DNA of 45,528 nucleotides, taken from positions 1 to 45,528 of the forward strand of contig JACMJZ010000002.1 of assembly GCA_014380365.1 (NCBI GenBank), read 5' to 3'. This DNA comes from Pyrinomonadaceae bacterium (lineage in GTDB: Bacteria > Acidobacteriota > Blastocatellia > Pyrinomonadales > Pyrinomonadaceae). Under the pieces are notes generated by a model. That model made no database searches. It saw only the letters and a program-made list of their open reading frames with translations, and was not told the origin of the DNA. The translations under genes were made by a program, and so were the position numbers. Of the stretch, positions 25,305-31,767 are shown piece by piece; within the stretch, counting starts at the first letter, position 1, and each line of letters opens with the position of its first letter.

Positions 25305-25340
25305 AAGAAGGCGACCATGTGCGGTCGCCTTCTTTGTTTC
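25305..25340 (+). terminator. Terminator of the tRNA-Lys unit
   Basis: A perfect 12-bp hairpin, AAGAAGGCGACC with its complement GGTCGCCTTCTT, around a 6-base loop ATGTGC, followed by TGTTTC. Confidence 0.88.
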
Positions 25341-25376
25341 ACTAACGCTTCCTTCAATCAGTCTTTCTAGATCTCT

Positions 25377-26405
25377 ATGCTTAAAACCAACGGAATCCCC
25401 GATCAACCAAGCCCGAGCTTCGTGCTGGCAGGCTGGCGTCTGCGGCTTCGGCACCGACGAATAGGGACTGTCCTGTTCTCTTTTGTTTGTTTGTTTGCCG
25501 TCGGAGGGGAAATTGTACTTTCGCAGACTGCTGCCGACCGTCATGAGTCGGCGCGCTCGGACAAACTCACAGGCGGTCGTGTCGAGGTCGCCGAGTTTGA
25601 GCCGAACCAACCCGACATCCGCATCACACTGAACGTACCTTCGTTTCGACTGACTTTTTGGCAAAACGGTAAAGAGGTGCAGTCTTACTTTGTCGGCGTG
25701 GGTATGAAGAACCATCCGATCTACATCGGCGACCGTGAAGCGACTGAAGTCATTTGGAACCCGGCCTGGATACCGCCCTCGAGCAACTGGGTCCGCGAAA
25801 TGAAAGGCGTCAGCCCAGGCGAGGTCATCAAAGCCAGCGATCCGCGCAACCCTCTGGGCAAAATGAAAATCCCGTTGGGCGATAGCTATCTAATCCACCA
25901 GGCGCGCGGAACAGGCGACCTTGGCAACCTCGTCTCGCACGGCTGCGTGCGCATGCTGCGTTCCGAGCTTTACGACCTTGCAGAGAAGATCATTGCCGCG
26001 CGTGGCGCGCCTGTGTCGCGCAAGCGCATCGAGGCCGCAAAACGCAGCTCGCGGATGCTGGTCGTCAGACTCGATGAGGTGGTGCCAGTAGACATCAACT
26101 ACGACACCATCGTCGTCGAGGAGCGCGTGCTTCACGTTTACCCGGATGTGTACTCACGCGGGACCAACCGCATCGCAATCCTGCGGGCTGAGTTGGAGTC
26201 TGCCGGCATGGCTGCGTCAAAGATCAACGACAAAACGTTGAGGCAGATACTCGGCAAGGTTACGCGGCGGACGCAGTTTGTCGTGGCCGTCAGCAGCATC
26301 GAGCAGGGCCGCGCGCTAGAGGATGGAAAAGTGATGCCGCTCATACCGAGGAAGGCAAGGCAGAAACCAGCGGGGGCAGTAGCCCGACCGTCAGGAAGGG
26401 CGTGA
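25377..26405 (+). CDS. L,D-transpeptidase (YkuD family)
   Basis: The catalytic domain (about 80-230) carries the YkuD signature IHQARG...GNLVSHGCVRM, with His187 or His188 region (SHGC) and catalytic Cys190. Such enzymes make 3-3 peptidoglycan cross-links or attach proteins to peptidoglycan in the periplasm. A hydrophobic N-terminal segment (about 30-50) is a signal anchor. A C-terminal domain (about 240-330) of unknown role follows. The last residues, GAVARPSGRA, are encoded by a GCCCGACCGTC repeat. The gene converges on a VanY-type peptidase gene whose C-terminus is written by the other arm of the same repeat. The start ATG is not preceded by a strong ribosome binding site. Confidence 0.92.
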   Translation: MLKTNGIPDQPSPSFVLAGWRLRLRHRRIGTVLFSFVCLFAVGGEIVLSQTAADRHESARSDKLTGGRVEVAEFEPNQPDIRITLNVPSFRLTFWQNGKEVQSYFVGVGMKNHPIYIGDREATEVIWNPAWIPPSSNWVREMKGVSPGEVIKASDPRNPLGKMKIPLGDSYLIHQARGTGDLGNLVSHGCVRMLRSELYDLAEKIIAARGAPVSRKRIEAAKRSSRMLVVRLDEVVPVDINYDTIVVEERVLHVYPDVYSRGTNRIAILRAELESAGMAASKINDKTLRQILGKVTRRTQFVVAVSSIEQGRALEDGKVMPLIPRKARQKPAGAVARPSGRA

Positions 26406-26487
26406 TTTATCTTGGCCAAAGAGAAATAGAAAAAGGAGTCTGCCTTCTGCTCAGATGCGCCCTCCCTCACGGTCGGGCCACTGCCCC
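26372..26487. repeat. GCCCGACCGTC inverted repeat joining two convergent gene ends
   Basis: The left arm 26372-26402 and right arm 26458-26487 are complementary at about 27 of 30 positions, with a 55-base loop. The left arm encodes the L,D-transpeptidase C-terminus and the right arm the VanY C-terminus (both read GAVARP). Confidence 0.8.
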
Positions 26488-27405
26488 TTTTCCGACGTAC
26501 TCCCAATGCCACGGCTCATAGAAATACGGCCTGAACCCAAAGCGCTCGGCGTTGCGTACGAGCCAGAGGTAAACGCGGGTCTGTACCTGGATGGCGCGGT
26601 TTGAGTCTCTCGTATCAACCGGGTCGCCGCCGACGTAGAGATCGAGCGCCCGGCCTGTGAAGTGTGGACTATTGACTGCGAGGCCCGCTGTTCCTGAATT
26701 CGGCGACTCACGGCGCAGTTTCTCCTGGTATGCACGCGAACGAAACGCAGAGATGATCTTGAGATACTTCTCGCCCGCCGCCAGCTCGCCCCTAGGTCGT
26801 TTCGGGTTACGAGCAAGACCGAGCGAACGCTCGGCGACCGCCGCCGCGACCATTCGTTTGTAAGCCGCGTAGGTATTGCGTTCCACCGAGCGAAGCTCTT
26901 CAGCGCGGGTAGGATCGTAGAAGTCGGAGATGGGAGCTGTAAGAAGTTGGCCAGGTTGGGCCGGCGTACGGTCCTTAATTCGTCTTCCCTGCCACTCAAC
27001 GATCATCTTATAAAGCGTCTCGTCGTCCAGCACGCCGCTGGGCATGTGGCCCGACTTCTTCTGCCATCGCGCGAGGGCAGAAGCGAAGCGCCTGGAAGCC
27101 GGCTCGTGTTTCGTGTCGATTAACCGATTGATTAATGGCGTGTAGAGATACCATCCGCGCTGTTGCTTGCTGCCGAATGTCCAGTTGAGATCCGTGCGCA
27201 GCAGCTCATTGCGTTTCGCCGGTTGGCTCGCGGAGGAAGACTGTGGGCTGGGGACAATCGGTTCGAGGTATTCATCGTTGCCGGCGGTAGCACCTCGTGC
27301 ATCCTTCACAGCGCCGCGATTCGCACTAGCGTCGAGCCAAACGACTGCGATGCTCGTGGCAATGGCGATAAAGAATATTGTGATCCGTATTTGAAAACGA
27401 TTCAT
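26467..27405 (-). CDS. VanY-type D-alanyl-D-alanine carboxypeptidase-like protein
   Basis: A 312-residue exported or membrane-anchored protein (hydrophobic helix about 5-25). The C-terminal part holds the metallopeptidase motifs of the VanY family: SPHFTGRALDLYVG (His and Asp zinc ligands) and EPWHWEYV (catalytic Glu or His and third ligand). The family trims D-Ala from peptidoglycan stems. An N-terminal region around LARWQKKSGHMPSGVLDDETL resembles a peptidoglycan-binding fold. ATG 27405 is preferred to GTG 27426. It is the last gene of a probable minus-strand operon (PKD protein, hypothetical protein, VanY), 40 bases after the hypothetical gene. Confidence 0.88.
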   Translation of the reverse strand: MNRFQIRITIFFIAIATSIAVVWLDASANRGAVKDARGATAGNDEYLEPIVPSPQSSSASQPAKRNELLRTDLNWTFGSKQQRGWYLYTPLINRLIDTKHEPASRRFASALARWQKKSGHMPSGVLDDETLYKMIVEWQGRRIKDRTPAQPGQLLTAPISDFYDPTRAEELRSVERNTYAAYKRMVAAAVAERSLGLARNPKRPRGELAAGEKYLKIISAFRSRAYQEKLRRESPNSGTAGLAVNSPHFTGRALDLYVGGDPVDTRDSNRAIQVQTRVYLWLVRNAERFGFRPYFYEPWHWEYVGKGAVARP

Positions 27406-27445
27406 GCTTACTCGCCCCAGTCGCACCAGCGTTATTGATTCTCAA

Positions 27446-28066
27446 TCATCCACTCTTCGTTGCCGTACTCACGAGGCGACTGTCCTTCGATTCCGTAGAC
27501 GCGTTCTCTGCTGATTGTCCCTCCTCCCGGCTAAACTTTATCGAGCCCGGCAAAGTGATGGGCGCAAGTTTCTTCTCCGCAATAGTAAGTTTTTCATATT
27601 CGACTGTCCCCTTCACGTGGCACACGCCTGTTTGCATCTCCCGAATTGCGCCATTTTGAATTTTGAGATTGAAGCCCTTCAGTATGAATCCGAGTCGCAA
27701 CGTAAACTCGAGCTTCTTTACCATAACATTCTGAATCTTAACTTCGATGGCAGGGTTATGTTGACTGACGATCGTGTGCTCTCCCAGCTCGATGTTCATG
27801 ACTGTTTCCGGAGACTTGCGCGATTCCTCCAGCACGCTCTGGACCGCGTTGGCTTTCTTCCACGACGCCAGGAATATGTCGGGGATAGGAATATCAAAAA
27901 GCTCTCCAAACTTTTTGGTGATGTCGGGCATGGAGGCGAGCTTAATCCCTTTGACCTCCTTGATAATATTCTCCTGAAAGTTTTTCCAACCATCAGGTGC
28001 ACGCTCCGGGGCGCCCGGTTCGGGGAGTTCAAAGACATCGCGAAGAGTAGCGGGTGAATCAGTCAT
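27446..28066 (-). CDS. Hypothetical protein, coupled to the PKD-repeat gene
   Basis: I do not recognise this 206-residue protein. It has no signal peptide or membrane helix. The middle (about 90-185) is predicted beta-rich, with FTLRLGFILKGFNLKIQNG and KGTVEYEKLTIAEKKLAPI, and the last 25 residues are Ser/Thr-rich and charged. A strong AGGAGGGAG sequence precedes its ATG, which overlaps the stop of the upstream PKD gene by 8 bases, so the two are translationally coupled and probably act together, with the VanY gene downstream. Confidence 0.8.
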   Translation of the reverse strand: MTDSPATLRDVFELPEPGAPERAPDGWKNFQENIIKEVKGIKLASMPDITKKFGELFDIPIPDIFLASWKKANAVQSVLEESRKSPETVMNIELGEHTIVSQHNPAIEVKIQNVMVKKLEFTLRLGFILKGFNLKIQNGAIREMQTGVCHVKGTVEYEKLTIAEKKLAPITLPGSIKFSREEGQSAENASTESKDSRLVSTATKSG

Positions 28067-29723
28067 TCTCCCTCCTTATTGATCGCACAAGGTTTGGTTC
28101 GTCCGTGTTGACCCTATATAGACCGTCAGCGATGCCAGGCTTTAGAAGTATTTGGGAGTTTATCGCTAATGGATTAGTTACTTCATCCACTCCTGAACCA
28201 CCGGCATCCGGCACGGGACGGAAAGTTGGACGTGGAGCGAATAGCAATCCATAGGTCCGGTACCCGACGAAGGCAATCAGCAGCGCGACGAGCAGATATT
28301 TCCACCAGCTTCTCGCGGGGGGGTCTCCATCGGCGGGAGGCGGGGAGGAGTCGGTGATGGATCTCGGTGGGCCGGGCGACGTCGGCGAACTACCCGGCGA
28401 TGACGACGGCGAACTACCAGGCGATGACGTCGGTGAACTACCCGGCGATGACGTCGGTGAACTACCAGGAGTTGGCGTCGGTGTTGGTGATGGTGTCGGT
28501 GGTGCTATTGGCGTCACAGCGACCTGTTTTGTTTTGCTCGTAGCCTCTACATTAATAGCCAGATTGTTGTTCAACAGCCCTGCCTCGACATAAGCGAAGT
28601 AAGTATTGGCAACTGGATATCTGCGGCTCGACCGTCGACCGACTTGCCATTCGCTCGCAGACCCGTCGCCATAGAAAAACCGATACCTGATATTCGTGTC
28701 TCTGGAATTAACTCGAGCCGTCAAGGTCACGAGAGTCTCTGTGTTAGCCGTAGCTGGGTCAACAGTGAGATCCACTGCGAGGCGCCTCTGCGGCGCTATC
28801 ACTTGGATCGGCTGGCGCGCGCTGCTGATGACCGGCCGGCCAAACGTGATACTGCTCGACCTAATCTGGACGTACGCCTGGTAGGAATTTGGCGAAGCAT
28901 AATCATAGAGAGCTTGTGAGCTGGTCTGCCAATCAGTTGCGGAGCCGTCACCAAAGACAAATCGATAGCTGATATTCAGATCTCGCGAGATAGCGCGCGC
29001 GTTAAATGTGACCCGACGTCCGACTGCAACCGTGGTTGGGTTTGCGTTGAGGTTCACGGAGTCGCGTGGCTGAGGCTGAGCATTAACTCGTACCGTTTCA
29101 CGCGCGCTGCCACCCAGGGGTTTAAATGACCCATTGTCGTCCGCGCCGATTTCTACATACGCACGATACGTGTTGGCCTGCGCATACTCGTGCGTAGTTA
29201 GTGGCTGGTCTTGCCAGGCTGTTTGATCGTTATCGCCAAACACAAAGCGGTACTTGATACCCGGATAGCTGCTGGAAAGTTGCGCGTTGAATGTTACCGG
29301 CTTCTCCACCGGAGTAGTGTTTGGGGCAACAGAAAGAACGACGCGCGGGACTGGCGGAGGTGGAGGGGGGGCTTCAGACTCAACCGAGGCATAGATGTCG
29401 TAGTGGCCCACCCTGCCATACTTATGATCGATTTGACGATTACGCGTCACCTCTTCTCTACCGTCCCCGAAACTGACCCGGAAAAGAGGACGATTAACGC
29501 CGGCCGGGGGAGCCAGACTAACCATCAGCCACTCACCCACGCGCACCCGGCTCTTACTGACAGTAACGCGAGCAGGCACGCGTCCGGGCCGTCCGGGAGG
29601 AGCAGTAGCTCGAATGATGACCCAGGTTGCGTCCTGACCCAAAGCAGTTCCGCTCGGGACGGCTGGCAGGCAGGTCAGGACCGCAAGTAGAGGGACTATC
29701 AGATAACGACCTTGAATCTTCAT
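28059..29723 (-). CDS. Membrane protein with four PKD-like repeats and Ser/Pro stalk
   Basis: A 554-residue protein with a signal peptide (about 1-30, ending TALGQ), four PKD/Ig-like beta domains (marked by VSFGDGREE, FVFGDNDQT, FVFGDGSAT and FFYGDGSAS, each followed by an H/D-Y-x-x-x-x-x-Y-x-A-Y-V pattern), a Ser/Pro/Gly stalk containing SSPGSSPT repeats, one transmembrane helix (about 478-496, WWKYLLVALLIAFVGYRTYG) and a ~58-residue cytoplasmic tail. Topology: repeats in the periplasm. PKD domains usually mediate protein or polysaccharide contacts. The frame continues to 29939, but ATG 29723 begins the signal peptide. The coupled gene at 28066 encodes a soluble protein that could contact the tail. 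Confidence 0.86.
   Translation of the reverse strand: MKIQGRYLIVPLLAVLTCLPAVPSGTALGQDATWVIIRATAPPGRPGRVPARVTVSKSRVRVGEWLMVSLAPPAGVNRPLFRVSFGDGREEVTRNRQIDHKYGRVGHYDIYASVESEAPPPPPPVPRVVLSVAPNTTPVEKPVTFNAQLSSSYPGIKYRFVFGDNDQTAWQDQPLTTHEYAQANTYRAYVEIGADDNGSFKPLGGSARETVRVNAQPQPRDSVNLNANPTTVAVGRRVTFNARAISRDLNISYRFVFGDGSATDWQTSSQALYDYASPNSYQAYVQIRSSSITFGRPVISSARQPIQVIAPQRRLAVDLTVDPATANTETLVTLTARVNSRDTNIRYRFFYGDGSASEWQVGRRSSRRYPVANTYFAYVEAGLLNNNLAINVEATSKTKQVAVTPIAPPTPSPTPTPTPGSSPTSSPGSSPTSSPGSSPSSSPGSSPTSPGPPRSITDSSPPPADGDPPARSWWKYLLVALLIAFVGYRTYGLLFAPRPTFRPVPDAGGSGVDEVTNPLAINSQILLKPGIADGLYRVNTDEPNLVRSIRREND
28378..28473. repeat. Four tandem 24-bp repeats in the stalk of the PKD protein
   Basis: Four consecutive 24-bp units of the form GACGTCGGCGAACTACC(C/A)GG.. 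(plus strand), differing at a few positions. On the coding strand they read SSPGSSPT. Such repeats can change copy number by slippage and so change stalk length. Confidence 0.85.
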
Positions 29724-29989
29724 AGTCTTTAAAATGCTTACAGGGTTAATTGGAGGCAACTTCCATCCGACTGGGAAATTCGGCCGCGTGACGCTGATGA
29801 GTGCAATGGAAAGCGTTGTCGGCCGGCTGCCCATTTCGAGCTGTAGGTAGCGAAGTGCCAAACTGGCAGGCTCGTGAGAATTCAACCGCCGACTAGAGTG
29901 CCTCTTGAAACACCGCGACGATATTCGGCTCAACGGCAAAAGTCAAACAATTAGGCTGCCGGGTAGTGCCCGAATTTGAAGTTCCTCTC

Positions 29990-30084
29990 AGCGTAATCTC
30001 CGCGCTCTCTGCGACTCCGCGGTTAATATCGCTGCGAACACACTCACCCCAGAGACGCGGAGCTCGCCGAGTAAACGCAGAGAC
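29990..30084. repeat. Inverted word-repeat, CTCTGCG family
   Basis: The left arm 29990-30024 (CGCGCTCTCTGCGACTCCGCGG) is partly complementary to the right arm 30047-30084 (AGAGACGCGGAG...CGCAGAGA). It lies in the 413-bp spacer (29724-30136) between the acyltransferase-like gene and the PKD gene. The remainder of the spacer shows nothing I can name. Confidence 0.6.
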
Positions 30085-30136
30085 CTGAAAACTAGGTCAC
30101 CACCGGCGGCCGCGTGTCGAACGCTCGGCCATGTCT

Positions 30137-31489
30137 TCACAAATAGGATAGCCACCAATCGCGTCGCCGGGCCTTCACCCCGGCGAACCATTTGCAAAGC
30201 GGATACAACAACAGTACGCCCACAATCCAACAGACATAAACGACTGCCAGACTAAACCCAACCCCCGGCGGCGGCCCAGTAATGAAAGTGTCGCTTTCAA
30301 ACATCCAACGGACGGGTTTACCGGCAACGAAGTGTGCGATTACTGAAATGATGTGCGCCGTGAACCATTGCAGGATATAGAAGAAAAGCGGAACGCGTCC
30401 AAAGGTAACCAACGCGCCCCGCAATCGGCCGACTAAAGACTGCGGTCTTGGGAGCGCGGGCATCCTGCCCGCATTGGTGACGGCTGGTGCCGTACCCGAT
30501 TCAAACCACGCCAACATCAGAAGTGCCGGCCCCAGCGTCATCAGCAGAAACAGCAGCGACGGCGGATACTTCGTCGTGTTGAGGAATGACAGCAGAGTGA
30601 AGGATGCCGTGTTTTGTTTTGCCCAGCGCGCAGGATCACCGTAGGCGTTTATTAGCCTCAGAATAATGAAGAGGGCAGTCGCGATACTTCCCATCACCAA
30701 CAACAGTCGTCGTCGTTGCTGAACGTCCCATCGGTAGACGGCGCCAAAAGCGTACCCGGCAGCCATCACACCCACCCACGGAATTATTGGATAGACGACA
30801 AACACGACCGGACTGGGGAAAAACCACAACACGGGGAATGCTTCAAAGCCCTGATGCAAAAGGATCCAGAGTTTGGCTCCGAAACTCGGCACCGCGCTCT
30901 GGGGTCCTTGCCAACTCTGCACCTTGATTCCATCGAGTAAATTGTGTAGCGCAATCATCCCGACGCCGAAGACGCCCACCACTCGCAGCGGCAAATAGAT
31001 CAGTGCCGCCAACACAATCATCGAAACGCCGAGCGCCCAAATTACCTGAAGCCCGCCGAGGAAGCTGTAGTCGACATTGAAGGTTACCGCCACGCGTATC
31101 ACAGTAAACTCCAACACGATCAGCCACAGCCCGCGCGTTAACAGAAAACGCGACAACTCCCGCTTACTCTTCCCGCGCGCAAACTGTAAATACGCGCCAG
31201 TGCCGGCGAGAAAAACAAACACGGGTGCGCAGAAGTGTGTGATCCAGCGCGTAAAGAAAAGTACCACGTTGGTGCGCGCGAGGTCGGTGGGATCAAAACC
31301 CAGCAGGACGTCGCGATGAACGAAGTCGCGCGTGTGATCCAGCATCATGATTACCATCACGATTCCCCGCAACAGATCGATTGAATCGATCCGCGTCGTC
31401 GTTGGTGTCACCGGGCGTGGTGGCGCATCAGCCGCGGGCTGCGGGATGATTTCAGGCAAGGAACCATCGGGAGAAACATTAGTTGACAT
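30137..31489 (-). CDS. Polytopic membrane protein, DUF1624/heparan-acetyltransferase-like
   Basis: A 450-residue inner-membrane protein with about ten hydrophobic helices. The first motif, IDSIDLLRGIVMVIMMLDHTRDF, is the signature of the DUF1624/HGSNAT-like acyltransferase superfamily; the His in MLDHTRDF is the presumed catalytic or acyl-carrying residue. These proteins transfer acyl groups across membranes onto glycans; the substrate here is unknown. ATG 31489 is preceded by GGAG seven bases away; the open frame extends to 31546. Residues near 345-362 (AVTNAGRMPALPRPQS) match a dispersed non-coding repeat (about 30447-30494) and look like an insertion in a cytoplasmic or periplasmic loop. 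Confidence 0.85.
   Translation of the reverse strand: MSTNVSPDGSLPEIIPQPAADAPPRPVTPTTTRIDSIDLLRGIVMVIMMLDHTRDFVHRDVLLGFDPTDLARTNVVLFFTRWITHFCAPVFVFLAGTGAYLQFARGKSKRELSRFLLTRGLWLIVLEFTVIRVAVTFNVDYSFLGGLQVIWALGVSMIVLAALIYLPLRVVGVFGVGMIALHNLLDGIKVQSWQGPQSAVPSFGAKLWILLHQGFEAFPVLWFFPSPVVFVVYPIIPWVGVMAAGYAFGAVYRWDVQQRRRLLLVMGSIATALFIILRLINAYGDPARWAKQNTASFTLLSFLNTTKYPPSLLFLLMTLGPALLMLAWFESGTAPAVTNAGRMPALPRPQSLVGRLRGALVTFGRVPLFFYILQWFTAHIISVIAHFVAGKPVRWMFESDTFITGPPPGVGFSLAVVYVCWIVGVLLLYPLCKWFAGVKARRRDWWLSYL
30447..30494. repeat. Dispersed GCGGGCATCCTGCCCGC repeat inside a coding region
   Basis: The palindrome GCGGGCA-TCC-TGCCCGC at about 30456-30473 and its flanks read NAGRMPALPRP in the minus-strand gene. 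The word composition matches repeats that are normally intergenic, so it probably inserted in frame into this gene. Confidence 0.6.
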
Positions 31490-31574
31490 AGACAACTCCG
31501 TGAACCGGCGCGTGCAAAAGTACGAAAAGAGTCTACCGCAGCGCACTCTTGCAGAACAGACTCTATAGACTCCG

Positions 31575-31647
31575 GGGCACTAGCCCGACCGTCAGGGAGG
31601 GCTCCCATGTATGAATGGAGCCCTCCCTGACGGTCGGGCTAGTGCCC
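31575..31647. repeat. Perfect 31-bp inverted repeat, GCCCGACCGTC family
   Basis: The arms 31575-31605 and 31617-31647 are exact reverse complements over 31 bases, with an 11-base loop. It lies in the divergent spacer between the acyltransferase-like gene and the VWFA gene, 120 bases before the latter. The same word family forms the ends of three genes elsewhere (26372-26487, 41511-41590). Confidence 0.95.
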
Positions 31648-31693
31648 TGCATCGCGGTCCGACTGGTACCCTAATGCTCAATCTCTGTACTTG

Positions 31694-31722
31694 TTAAGCG
31701 GTCACAACGGCTGTGCTATACT
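31694..31722 (+). promoter_or_regulatory. Possible promoter of the VWFA gene
   Basis: TATACT (31717-31722) is a good -10. TTAAGC (31694-31699) with 17 bases spacing is a weak -35; TTGTTA at 31691 would need 20 bases. The gene start is 46 bases downstream. Confidence 0.35.
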
Positions 31723-31767
31723 CCGGCCACGAACTCCCCGTTTCCGCATTACTCCGAGGTCAAAATC

